Position numbers and translations under genes: made by a program
NCBI GenBank assembly: GCA_021613535.1
Contig: CP075494.1
Location: 6,634,001-6,698,000, forward strand
Reading direction: 5' to 3'
Origin: Adineta vaga
Taxonomy: Eukaryota > Rotifera
Length of the DNA stretch: 64,000 nt
Notes under the pieces: model-generated
Told to the model about the DNA's origin: nothing
Seen by the model: the letters and a program-made list of their open reading frames with translations, nothing else
Database searches by the model: none
Part shown: positions 1 through 13,800 of the stretch, piece by piece
Position numbering within the stretch: the stretch's first letter is position 1
Layout of the letters: each line of letters starts with the position of its first letter

Positions 1-85
1 CACATTTGTATCATGTTATGTTTGAATTATTTAAAGTATGAGAAAATCAAAGTTTAAGAAAGAATATTTCTGGATCTGATTTTAG

Positions 86-689
86 AATTCTATGCGTGCA
101 ACAGTAGAATATACTGAAAGCAAAAAGAATGATGACATTTTACCAAAAATTAAAGTTAGTTTCATATTTCTAATGAACTAGCTGATAGTTTCTTTTCAAT
201 TTCAGGTTGATATTGTCAAAGCTAAAGAAGATTTAACAATTCGTATTAGTGATCGAGGTGGTGGAATTCCACGTTCAAGAGCTGATAAAATCTTTCGATA
301 TATGTATTCAACAGCACCAAGGCCTGTTTCATCACATGATGCTCAATATTCCGGTCCAGTTCCATTAGCAGGTTTCGGTTATGGTCTTCCAATAGTATGT
401 TTTAGTTTTGTAATTTCTAACAAACTGTTCATTTATTCAATTGTTTAGAGTCGACTTTATGCACGATATTTCAATGGTGATTTAGAAATACATTCCGTCG
501 ATGGCTATGGTACTGATGCTTATGTCTATCTTCAAGTAAGCGATAAAATTTGACAATTTTTTAGTTTATAAATATGAATTTTAGGCTGTTGAAGATCAAG
601 CAAGTGAATGGTTACCCATATGTAATCGAGCTGCCTATGAGTATTACCTATCACGAAAGTATCAATCTGATTGGACGAAGAAGAAATAA
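86..689 (+). CDS. PDK: Pyruvate dehydrogenase kinase, C-terminal part (5' end outside the confident region)
   Basis: Mitochondrial kinase of the GHKL ATPase fold that phosphorylates and inactivates the pyruvate dehydrogenase E1alpha subunit. Four exons are visible: 86-154, 206-394, 449-535 and 585-689, joined in frame. The first begins with NSMRATVE, the N-box helix that binds Mg-ATP. The G1 box DRGGGIP follows, then the ATP-lid segment with YMYSTAPRP and GFGYGLP. The C-terminus has the DW pair of the PDK tail (SDWTKKK). YMYSTAPRP and [10 protein letters not shown] point to PDK rather than the branched-chain kinase BCKDK. The N-terminal helical-bundle domain lies upstream, at or beyond the left edge. 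A polyadenylation signal AATAAA lies at 837-842. The next gene converges from the right, with its stop at 927. Confidence 0.93.
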
Positions 690-836
690 TAATATCCTGT
701 GATTGAAAATAATTCTTTAGTGATGCAAATTTGTTAGTTTATTTTATTAATTGATTTATTTGAATGAGAGTGAATGTTATTTTCCCATGTATATTTTAAT
801 AATAGTTTTTGTTTTTGTCAAGTAACTAAATCAAAG

Positions 837-842
837 AATAAA
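837..842 (+). promoter_or_regulatory. Polyadenylation signal of the PDK gene
   Basis: Canonical AATAAA 148 bp after the PDK stop codon, within AT-rich DNA. It fits the end of the PDK transcript, which converges on the neighbouring Rap-like gene. Confidence 0.6.
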
Positions 843-926
843 TCGTTTTGTTGATTAAATCGTATTCGATCTAATGATTCGGTAAGAAAAATAAGTTTAT
901 TTTCAAGAAATGCAAATCAAATAAGT

Positions 927-1866
927 TCATAGTAAAACACATTTTTCTTTTTGCTGACGAGATTTCTTTTTTGATGTTTGCGTTTTTCTTGGTTGTGATG
1001 TATCAGCGGTGTGTCCTTTGTCGGATGTTCTTGAGTCTTTTGGAAAACGAGTAGCATTTCGACTGACCGATCGATTGATTTGTCGAACAAGATCGTAGAA
1101 GATCTAAGAAACAAACAAATCAAGATTTTATTGGAATATCTTCGATTGATTAATCCATACTTCATTCACATTTGAAAGATTTTTTGCTGATGTTTCAAGA
1201 AAATTACATTTCCATCGTCGTCCTAATTCTTGTCCTGTTTGACGTCCAACAACACGTTCATCTTCTAAATCACTTTTATTTCCAACTAGTATCAATGGTG
1301 GTAGACCCTAAAGAAAGAAAAAGATTTTCATTCGAATAGTTTCTCTGTAAAAACAAAGGTTTTCAATTTACATAAATTTCTGCATCTTTAATACGATAAA
1401 TACGTTCATAAAAGTCATCCAAATCATTGAATGTTGCTTGTGATGTTATGGAATATACCAAAACAAATCCATGTCCACTTTTAACATATAAATCTCTCAT
1501 AGCAGAAAATTCTTCCTATAGCGAAAAGCAGAATAGAAGCGCAAGGAAAAATACGATGAATTTTACCGTTCCAGCAGTATCGAGAATTTCTAATGAATAT
1601 CTTTCTCCATCGATTTCTACAGTCTAGAAAATATTCATTTAAGAAAACACGCAAAAGAGAAAACAATCCGATAGATCTACTTTTTTATACACGTCTTCAA
1701 TAGTTGGATCATATTTTGGCATAAAAATACCTTGAACAAATTGCATTGTCTAAAGAAAGCGAAAATTCGTTACACAATTCGTTGGCTTAATTCATATTCT
1801 TACTAAACATGATTTTCCAACACCACCAGATCCGAAAACACATAATTTGTATTCAGCAATCACCAT
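927..1866 (-). CDS. Rap-family small GTPase (paralogue A, divergent)
   Basis: Membrane-anchored Ras-superfamily switch, probably controlling adhesion or MAPK signalling like Rap1. Six exons: 1866-1804, 1749-1681, 1623-1567, 1515-1372, 1307-1161 and 1103-927. They give 218 residues with every junction in frame. Visible motifs are the P-loop GSGGVGKS, the effector loop YDPTIED, DTAGTE with the Thr that marks Rap proteins at the Ras Gln61 position, NKSD and ETSAK. The tail is basic ([17 protein letters not shown]) and ends CVLL, a CAAX box expected to be geranylgeranylated. The last exon has a longer open reading frame in another phase that hides this tail. The CAAX phase is the one that joins in frame. 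The effector flank VYKK and the N-terminus MVIAEYKL differ from canonical Rap1. It lies downstream of paralogue B in the same orientation. Confidence 0.9.
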
Positions 1867-2748
1867 TTTTTTTCTTTTCACTCACAAATTGAAATGCTTT
1901 GTTTTGATCTATCTGATGATTTCGAAAGAATTATTCTGTTTCTTTTTCTCTCTCTCTCTCCTTCTGACGTTAACAACGCCCTGTCTACTGCATGAAAGAG
2001 TACGTTTTTTACAATATTGCTTATGCTTCCATATTACTTGACGAAAAAAAATATTTCATCCGTTCTGATAGTAACATTCTTCGTCAGCATTAACAAAAGA
2101 ATAAGTGAGAAAAGAAAGTTCTCATTTCTTTTTTCAAGTAAAATGACTCATCATTATTGACAATACATTTCCTTGAACGACTCATTGTTTTTTTTTTTGA
2201 TTGATGTTTCGAGATTTCGTTTCATGGTAGTATTTAGCAAGGCTTTCAATTAATCATTGATGGTTGTTAAAAACTTGCTCATGCATAAATTGAAATAGAA
2301 AGTTACGCCGTTTTGTCTTTATTATATTCATGATCAGTGTAAAATTTATAGTCGATGTAATTTGTTATGTAATCATTGTTTTGAGGAGACTTTGCTCAAT
2401 GAAGTGTGTACGTGTTTACAGGTTTTCTCTTAGTTTCTTACTGATTGAATCTGAACAGATATCAGTGTTTAATAGCACACCTTTCAAAAAATGAATGTCA
2501 TGAATTTTGATTAAAGCAAGAACGAAATAGAAAAAACCATACATGTCAAGGTTTGTGATGTGTATTAATAGTTTTGACAATGTATGAAAAATTAATTGCA
2601 TGTCGTTGAAGATTAAGAGATATAAAATTTGATAAGAAAAAAGATTGATAATCGGTGACCTAGATTAATTTTGTTTATTAAATACGATAGTGGATTAGAA
2701 CTAGATGTATTTGTTGCAACATGAAATCTTTGTTTTTTTTATTTTATT
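1867..2748. other. Intergenic spacer between the two Rap genes
   Basis: About 880 bp of AT-rich DNA between the tandem Rap genes. It should hold the promoter of paralogue A and the 3' UTR of paralogue B. No coding exon or RNA gene was recognised. Short open frames here have no family resemblance. Confidence 0.5.
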
Positions 2749-4531
<1,783 letters not shown>

Positions 4532-4540
4532 GTCGTGCAG

Positions 4541-5626
4541 CGCGTATAGTTAATAAAGATCCATACTCTGGTGCAACTGTCGTCATTCATAATGTTCCAT
4601 ATACATTTGAACGACGTTTGGGCTCGGGTGGATTCGGTAATCTGTTATTTGAATAAGTTAAAAGAAAAATCAGTGAATTTGATTATAGGTTCGGTTTATC
4701 AAGCAAAACGAGCAGATGGTCGACCGGTCGCTGTTAAGGTAATTAGTTTAGGTGGTTTACCACCAACCCGTAGTCAAAGTCTTGTTCGAACATATTTAAA
4801 TGAAGTTGGACATCTTCAACGATTACGACAAGCTTCACGTCATGTTGTTGTTATTTATGATTTTGATTTTGATCCTCGATCTGGTCAAGGTAAATGTATA
4901 AGAATATTTTCGTCAATGAATCATTATCTTTTTTATTCTTTAACAGGATATATTGTTATGGAATTAGGTGGAGAGAATCTGTCAATATTAATTCGTCGAT
5001 TACGTCAAATGAATGATAGTGGTGGTCCATCGATTGATCCAGTAATGATTAAAGAGTTTTGGCAACAAATGGTTAGTATTGTTCGCGTATTACATGCAAA
5101 TGGAATTGTTCATATGGATTTAAAACCGGATAATTTAATTCTCTTTGGGCGAACACTTAAAATAGCTGATTTAGGAATATCACGAAAAGCAGACAGTTTA
5201 GGGTAAAGAACATGAGTTTCTTTTGTTCTTAAATTTTTATTCTATACATTTCGTTATTTTGAAATAGTTATGCGCGGATGGGTACACCATTCTTTAGGTA
5301 AGTTTAAAATTACGTTAGAAAATGTTTGTTTTTATCTCTTTTTTTCTTTCATTAAAAACAGTGCACCAGAAATTATGACGGATATTGCTGGTCTTCAACG
5401 AGTTTATGGTCCTAAAGCTGACATATGGTCATTAGGTGCAATCCTTTATTTTATGGTATATGGCCGACCACCGACATATCATCCTTTAGCATTCAATCCT
5501 CCTCTTGGTCAACCACCCTATCCTGATTCTGGTCTCAACGATATTCTTCGACGTACATTGGTACCTACTCCACAAACAAGAGCAGATATCAATGTACTTA
5601 TACTACATCCATTTACTCGAAGTTAA
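4541..5626 (+). CDS. TTK/MPS1-like protein kinase, catalytic domain (5' end unresolved)
   Basis: Protein kinase whose domain most resembles TTK/MPS1, the spindle-checkpoint kinase. Exons run from about 4532 or 4541 to 4636, then 4689-4889, 4947-5202, 5268-5297 and 5362-5626. The glycine loop LGSGGFGSV, VAVK lysine, NEVGHLQRL helix C and WSLGAILYFMVYGRPP agree with TTK. The catalytic loop is HMDLKPDN and the metal motif is ADLG instead of DFG. GTPFFSAPE ends the activation segment. The domain is complete and ends with HPFTRS right before the stop. An in-frame stop precedes the first exon, so the true start must lie in an unseen upstream exon. Only a short leader of the large N-terminal region of TTK is present. 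AATAAA at 5712-5717 is the likely poly(A) signal. Confidence 0.75.
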
Positions 5627-6658
5627 TATGTTTGCTTCGACATTGATTTTTTGTCTTAATTTTTAATAGAAAAATTCTCGGGGATAAGTACGAAAAGCAA
5701 TATCAAATCGCAATAAACATTCGTTCGATTTCATTATTTTTTTGGTTTATTTCTAATAATTATTATTTCATTTTCTAAAATATTAATTGAAACAAAAAAA
5801 GAGACAGAATTATTCTCGAGAAAATGAATTTTATCTTTATTATTTATGAAACACAATCAGGATTATTGCCATTCAATTCATTGAGAAGTTATTTTAAGTT
5901 TAATACATTTCAATTCTGTAGAAAACTTATATTTGTCCTTCTGCGTATGTCGTAATGAAGGCTAATAAAAAACAATGATAATATCAAGCAATCATTCTCA
6001 GGTGTTCTTGATATGAAGTAAAACATTTTTATCATATGAGATCCGTCTGGACTTGTATTCGATGTTTTTATACTTGGAATAGGAGATAGCATCATATTAT
6101 GTTCGATGTCTCAATAAATGTTGATAAAATATGATGATAATATCATTTGATCGTTCTCGATGAGAGAGATTTTAACATTGATCTTACCATTCATACTTAG
6201 CAACTATTATGAAAATAAGAAATCATAACAGAATGAATTATTTTGGGCGTGAATGTTTTTTTTTCTTCGTTCCTGAAGTAGTAGAAAATAGATTCGATGT
6301 TTTTTTTTTACATATTTGTAGGTTTTTTTAGTGATAAAAAATTTGCGCTCGATTAATAATACCAATATTTCGAATGTCACATCGTTATAGAGTAATTCTT
6401 CATATAGTATACGATTCATTTCTTTTAACAGATATATTTCAGATTGAATGTCTTATATAAAAAGAAACACAAAAAAGACACGACAAAGGAATGTACCAGC
6501 ATTTTAACTAAGAAAAAAACAACTCAATACATTGTTCTTGATGCAATTATAATGACTAGAAGTACATAGTGTGAATAGAATAGAGAAGGAGAGATAAATA
6601 AAACGTTTTTTTTCTCTTCTGTGAAATGAACGACCAGCATTCAAGAGAAATTTTCAAT
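5627..6658. other. Convergent intergenic region
   Basis: About 1 kb between the stops of the TTK-like kinase (+) and the RasGRP-like gene (-). It carries AATAAA at 5712-5717 for the kinase and presumably the 3' UTR of the RasGRP-like gene. It is AT-rich, and no further gene was recognised. Confidence 0.5.
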
Positions 6659-9600
6659 TTAAACATTGCTATCTTTTTCTCGTTGTAAAGTTTCTGTCAG
6701 ATAGAGTCGTAATTGTTCATCTGATGGTGATGTAGAGGACTCGATTTGTGTGGAAGAAGGTGTTAAACTCGTTGACTGTTCATTTGATGGTAAAGTTATT
6801 GTTTGTGTTGATGATGACGGGTTAGGATTAGAAGAACATAGAAAAGGAGGAGATAAAGATTCATCATTACTTGATAACGAAAGATTATTCATATTAATTG
6901 TCATAGGTTCATGACACTGTTGATCAGAGAGTTCTTTAGTATAAAGATAAATTGACGATGCCGACGATTGATCTGCTGGAAGTAAATGTTGATGATAATG
7001 TTCTTGTCGAGACGATGCAACTGATGGAGCTGATAACTGAGCATGAACTTGTTGTTGAGCTAAGTGCAACTGTTGAATTGAACTCATTTCACGTTTTAAC
7101 GAACAAATTTTTGATTTTGTTCGAACAAGTTCTTGTTTCATTGCACGATTTTCATCTTCAAGACGTTTCTTTTCCTAAAATAAAAATAAGTTATTATTAT
7201 CGATTGTACAAAGAATAATATCTCTTGTTACTTCTTCAGCTTGTCTTAAACGTTCAAAAATCTCATATTGATTTGGATCTGTTGTTGTCGGTAATGATCG
7301 TAATGATTCTGTTAATGACAATTTTCTATGATTTAAATTTTGACTACTACCATAATTAGTTGCAATTTTTGTTTGTTGTAATGTAGAAGACTTCGTATTA
7401 GAAGTAAAACATGTATCATCATCACTAACATCGCCTTCAAGAAATGACTCTTGAGTATATGGAGGTTGTTGAAGAGATTTATCGTCCATTTCGGTTTTAA
7501 TTTCAGATGGTTCAGATATTGTAGTTGAAGTACTTGGCAATGGTGAGATTAATGTTGATGATGCTGCTGGACGATTCCAAGTAAAACTTCGTTCATTCCA
7601 CTTTTCGAAACTATCTGAACAAATCAATGGTCCACGTGGTATTAATTGTTGAATAGGAATTGTATTTGTTGATGTTGCACTATTAACTGTTGTGATGGTT
7701 GTTAATGAACTGGCTTGTTGTGGTGAAGGCGGATGTGTATAATAATAATCATCATTAGAATCGGAAAGAATTTGTTTTCGTCGTTTTAATGAGGATGGTT
7801 TACGTAAATGCCATCGATTATGAGATGTCGATTTATCAATAGTTTCTTGTTGTGGATGAGGTTGTTCATCTTCAGATGAACTTGTACAACTTTCAGATGT
7901 AGCAGATGAAGATGACGATGAAAAATTAATATCTTCTGTTTGAGTTCCTTTCTGTTTACGTGTCTTACGTATACGAAATGAATTTCGACCAGGACGTGAA
8001 TCAGTTACTGAACTTTGTTTATTTACTGGATGTTGACGTTTTTGACGACATTCCATAACAACTTGATCTTTACAATGACGATGCGCATTTATACCACAAT
8101 CTAAATTTTGATTTACTTCGAAAAAGAATTGAAACAAAGTTTGAATCGACTTACCTTTACATTTCCAACCTTGTTTGATTAAACCCCAAAGTAGACCAGT
8201 ACAATGAACACAAAATGTTGGTTTGAAATAAGTTGTTTCATGAAAATCATGTTTAAATTCACCTTTTAAATCATGATATTTAGCTCGAATAAAATATGAA
8301 CGCATTTCTGTTTTCGAAATCATTCCATCTCTAGAATAAAATTTTAGAATAGGTTTTAGAACAAAAAAAAACACTTCAAAATCGAATCTTACTGATCAGC
8401 ATCAAGAACAGTAAATGTATCAATAAATGGGAAATTTTGGGCAATTTCTTCAAATTCAGTATGAGATATATAACCATCCCGGTCGTGATCATAAGTAGTA
8501 AAAACAGCTTCGACCATAGCATTAACATGACGTTGAATCGTTTGAATATCAATCGTTTGACTAACTCCAGCTGCCCAATCAGCAAATACAGGACTTTGAA
8601 TTTGTTCTTTTTTCTTTAATACATCTGTGGCATCATTTGCTGATTCACCTGGAGATAAACCTCGCGATACTTGATCAGGCTAATAAGAAAATAAAATCAT
8701 ATACAAACAATTGAAACATTTACTCTCAATTTTCTCAACAAATTTCTATTCTGCTCATAAATTATCCGAACTGTTCATTGATAATTTTAATCTATATTTC
8801 TTACCGATGATACAGATGATCGTGGTTCTCGTGCGAGTGAAAGTTCATAAATTTCATCTTCAGTATAACTTAAATCAACCGAAAGCTAAAATAACAAATG
8901 AAAGATAAAATATACATTCATTTCTTCTTCATAATTGTTTCTCACTGTTAATAAATTGATTAGATCATGATTTGGTTGAATCGATGGTATAGAGACTTGT
9001 AAGTTTGTCAATGTACGAAAGACAATACTCAATTGAACTAATTTTCGAAAATTGATTAAATCATATTCAAAACGATCTTGTAATGCAACATGAAGCGAAA
9101 TAATATCTTTTAAATGAACACCTCTAGAATAAGCAAAATTTCATATATGCAACTATACGAGAGGAAATTTTATCACGTACATAATTGGTATTTTAAAACC
9201 TTCAGATTCGGCTAAACTTTTTCGATATTGTGCATAATTTGAATTTGAAGATAATAGATCGGTCATTTCACTGAGAAACTAAAAAAATAAATACACAGAT
9301 ATTGACTATTTTCAATGAAAAATATTTTTCTAATCATTATACTCTGATATCTTCGGTTGATAGACACATCATGGTTTTTGATAGTCGAGCTAATGCACTA
9401 TGTGATATTCCACCAATAACTGCTAGACATGTGTTAAAATTTTGTAATTCTCTTAAATACTAAAAACAAATAAAACGGAATATGCAATTATTTAGCTTAT
9501 TTTTCAGAAAATTTACTTTTGCAACTTCGAGAAATTTATGTATAATTTCTGCTCGTTGCTTTGGTGTCATTTTACTTAAAACCATACATTGTATCCATGT

Positions 9601-10883
9601 TGAAAGGCCATTAAAAAATTGTATTGAACGTTCAAGTCGTGGATTTCCTTGTAGAGTATTTTTGATCGCATATGTTTTATAATCAGTAAATGTTATTCGT
9701 CGTAAGATTTTCCATTCCAAATAGGTCAGTTGTGCTGCTAATGTTTGTGATTCAATATTATTGAAACCGAGTGAAACTGTTTTATTTTTTGCCTGATTAC
9801 GAACAGTCATTTGACGCATCCAATCGAATGATGGTCTGAAATCAAAATAGATTCGATCTGTACATAGTATCAACAAGATTCAATGACATACAGTTGAGAT
9901 AAATCAACTAAATTCATACATTCACTATCACCGGTTGATTCAATATGATTTTGCATTTTTTCACATGCATCTTTTAAACGTTTATCAAGATCAAAATGCA
10001 TGGGAAAACTTTTTATCCAAAAACTAAAAGAAATAGAATAATTACGTTTTTCAATTGATTGTTGAGAAAAAAACGTTTTACCAATATGCTTGACAAACAC
10101 GTAGTTGATATTCTTTGAATTGCTGTTTTTCATGGACGTTTAATGCTCTTTTACAGTCATCTCCATAGTGTTTAAAAAGATCATAGAGCATATTACTTAA
10201 ATATTCTGATTCCATAATCCATTTATGCATGTGAAAAAAAACTTTGGGATATTCACTTTCATCAATAACTGTTCCATTTGGTTCTATATTGAAAATTTCA
10301 ATAAAATGTATCGATATGTGTTAAGTGATAGCTTACCAAATGAATCAATTAAAATTCGAATCAGTCGATTAAGTGTTGCTCCTTTAACATGAATACCGGG
10401 TAAAAGTGGTCGATCTTCTTCAATATATTCAGGTGTTTTTTCACTGGTTTCAGATCGTGTATCTGATTCATCACCTCCACCACTACTTGCTGTTTGTTGT
10501 TTATCAATTGATGACATAGATTCATTCAGTGTTTGAATACTTATCGATGAATGTTGTAACTGAACCGGTTTTCGTACATGATGATGATCACTCGGTTCAG
10601 TTTCAAATGTCACCGGACTATCTTCATCAAGATCTTGTATATTAGGTATAGCATGTGAGCGTTTGATTGTTGTAGATAATTTATTTGAATCACGGTCAAC
10701 ACCACCGGTACGAGGTTTAATTCCATGCTCGACGATTGCTGAACGTGGAATTAATGGAGGTGGCAGTGACATAGGAGGAAGAGGCGATAATGGTGGTGGT
10801 AGAGTAGGTTGAGTTGGTGACAATAACGTTTCATCGGATGATATTGTCACCGGTGGTTGTAGATTGCTAGTGGTGCTCATCAT
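6659..10883 (-). CDS. RASGRP: RasGRP/CalDAG-GEF-like Ras/Rap guanine nucleotide exchange factor
   Basis: Exchange factor that loads GTP on Ras or Rap in response to diacylglycerol and calcium. Twelve exons (10883-10337, 10283-10082, 10023-9892, 9835-9517, 9459-9343, 9278-9181, 9123-8946, 8885-8805, 8679-8393, 8330-8155, 8100-7232, 7174-6659) give 1173 residues in frame. Domains in order: a proline/serine-rich leader (1-165), REM (about 170-290), CDC25 GEF (about 300-550), two EF-hand loops (DHDRDGYISHTEF near 622 and DADQDGMISKTEM near 652), and a C1 zinc finger (about 682-731, HDFHETTYFKPTFC to VVMEC). A long Ser/Thr-rich tail with a short coiled coil (EDENRAMKQELVRTKSKI) follows. Vertebrate RasGRPs are 600-800 residues. 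The extra length here is the leader and tail. The REM-GEF-EF-C1 order is diagnostic. The two Rap genes nearby are plausible substrates. Confidence 0.93.
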
Positions 10884-13800
10884 TTATTATTCATCGACAT
10901 GAGCTTTAACGATGAAAAAAAATAAAAATATTAAAGAAATCTCCCATGAGATAAGAATAGTTTGGGAAAATGAAATTTACAGCTGATGTTTATTATTTAT
11001 TTCACGAGGAAACTAATGATGACGCACAACATTTTTTTTGCTTTTTCTTCTGAACTATGACATTCCAAACGGATGAGAAAAACTCGAGAAGAAAAGAATA
11101 AGAAGACGAGAACGAAGAAAGAAAAAAAGAAGGAATTACTTTATGTATGTGTCAACGACATACACCCTACTTTCGTACTCTCTTTACGTCACTTATTTAA
11201 CGAGAAAGAAAACCACTTTGTCTTAAATTACATTTGAACAACTAGAGATGAAGATGATGAAGAAAAAAAAGGGATTTTTCTAAGAAAAGTTTCCATATGC
11301 ATATATGCACCTGGAAATATGTAGGTGAAAAATATTTTTTAATAATACTTACCAGATATTATTAGTTATATATACCGCTACATATCGTAGTGCTGCCGAT
11401 GAACGATAATAATCAATCATCCAATCGACAGACCAATGATGCATAATTGAAGTTGTAACACGTCGTATATTCAGCATAATATAACGTATACATATAAAGT
11501 GAAGAAAAAAAACCCAAAGAGAATAGCGTTAATAATACTCGATGATGATGATGATGATGATCTAGAAATGTTGTGTGCGAACATACGCGAAAGAAGAAAA
11601 AAAAGAAGCAACCGAAGAAAAGAAAGAAAAAAGATTCCTGTTGCAATAGAAAGTAACAACTAGCTCACTGAATGGGTGGGATCTTCGACGCGCTCGCTCG
11701 TTTACTGTCAAAGAATAAATGCAAAAAAGAAACACGCGTTGGATGATGGTAGTAGACCAAAGAGTTGGAATAGCTAAAAATAGGAAAATGTACGCGTGTA
11801 TAGAACATCGTTCTCTGTTTCTTTCTTAACCGTGTACGTTTTCTAAAAACAATAGTGTGTTTTTTAGTTTTTCTTGTATTTCGTCAATGACAATTGTTGT
11901 TGAACAGAAATGCATGTATGATGCTAGTGAATAAAATAAATAGATAGCACACAATATGCTCGACATACATGACGAGAGTGATTGAAGAAAAAGTGTGTGT
12001 GTGTAAGAGAATGAACAGAGACTGTTTCGCTATTCTGCACATCCAGGGTTTGCATGCTCTTGCTCATAAGTAAGAAAATGTTGAAAAAACGAGATTTCAG
12101 AATAGAAGAACGTAAAACTAGCGAAGTTAGATATAGGGTATGCGACAGCTTTGCATGTCTCAATATGATTCAACTAGATAATAAAATCAAATAAAATAAC
12201 TGAATGAATCACAATAGATATTCTCGATGTGTTTTTGTCATCGCCGATGTTGGAATAGATCTTAACGAGTGCGATACTCACACAATGTCACTACCAATAA
12301 AAACAACATTACGATACATTTTCTTCTCTTCTTTATCCTAGGTTTTTTCTTCCCTCTATCATTTGACATGTGCGTAAAATACTGTCGCTGAGAAGTAGCC
12401 GTTGTCGTCGTCGTCGTCGTCGTCGTCGTCTTCGTCGTCATCATCATCATCATCATCTAAAAGATTGTTGCAATGGCGAAAAAAAAGAGGATGCACAATG
12501 ACAGAAAAAAAACTCGAGCAAAGCCGAACTCGTTCTCTTCTCCGTTGTTTTTTTTCTTTTACTATCTTGTAACGGCAAGCGACGTCTGCTTGTCTGTCAT
12601 TCCATTATTTCTTTCCCTTTTTTCCGCTCTTACGATCCTTACAAGCTTTAGAATGTGTGCGTGTGAGCACATAGAAAAGAAGTATTTTTTTATTTCAACC
12701 AAACTGAGCTGCTCGATGACGAAAGAACACACATATTGTGTGCCAATCATACACGCATACAGCATTGAAGATTTGTGTCGTTGGCCACTTGAACACACAA
12801 ACAGACGAATGCTCTCAACGGATCCGGTATGAATATAGATATCGATGACGACGAAAAAATAAAGAAAAGATTGGAAAAAATAGTGAAAGAGCATCTTGAT
12901 CCAAAAGAAATAAGTATGATAACGAAAAGAAAAGTAACAACAAAAATCATAAGCATTAATGATATAAAATAGATATTTATTTGTTGACATTTTGTTTTGC
13001 TCTTCAAGCATTTATCCTTCAACGAGTTTTAACAGCATTGAACATTGATTGTGTCTGTTGCGTTTTTCTTTCTCCTTATGTCATGCAAACTATTATTTGA
13101 ATAACAACGACAACAGCAGATTGTTATGAACTTTCTAATTTCCAACACCTCTGATCCATAACTAAATAGATCATTCATACACCTACACAAACCAAAAGCA
13201 AAACATCTAATTGCTATTTTATAATAAATGTAAAACAAAATTTAATTTAGTAATGAACGTTTTAGAAAAATGAATACGATATAATCACATATGTCGAAGG
13301 AGAAAAAACAAGATCTTTTCTTACTCTTTTTTTCAAAAGCTGTTTATTCAACTTGAATTACGTAGAGAAAAATCGAGCATATTGTCTATGTTGATAAATG
13401 CATTCTGTACGTGTTTATTTCTTATAATGATAATCGGAGACACGTATTTTATATGAAAGAAATTAAAAATAAATAAGAAGAGTATAAAACAACACCATTG
13501 AGAATAAATGACACCTATTTAAAAAAAAGTTATTATTGGATTGAATAGTTGTAAATTGGATTTTTATTCAGAAATAATTGAATTAAGTTAATTTTTAAGA
13601 AGACAATTTCTGAAAAGTATGTCTTTAACTTATTATGATAAGTGCACTTCTTAAATTATTTTTACACATACTTCATAGGTTTTACTTGTCTATGATTATG
13701 AAAAGGAATTTTTTATTTGAAGACATTCAAAGTCATGAATATGGATTCTGAACAAGAATGATGAGAAAGTGAGTAGGAGGGTCCAATGAAAATATGTTGA

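Noticed and set aside
917-1165. 82-residue open frame over the last exon of the first Rap gene
   Set aside because: It runs in a different phase from the spliced gene. The correct phase ends in the CAAX box CVLL, so the long frame is misleading.
11413-11659. Short hydrophobic open frames with a His run
   Set aside because: They arise from an ATG/ATC trinucleotide run and AG-rich DNA upstream of RasGRP; no splice context or domain.
12262-12456. Open frame of Thr/Met repeats on the minus strand
   Set aside because: It is only a translation of the GTC/ATC trinucleotide run.
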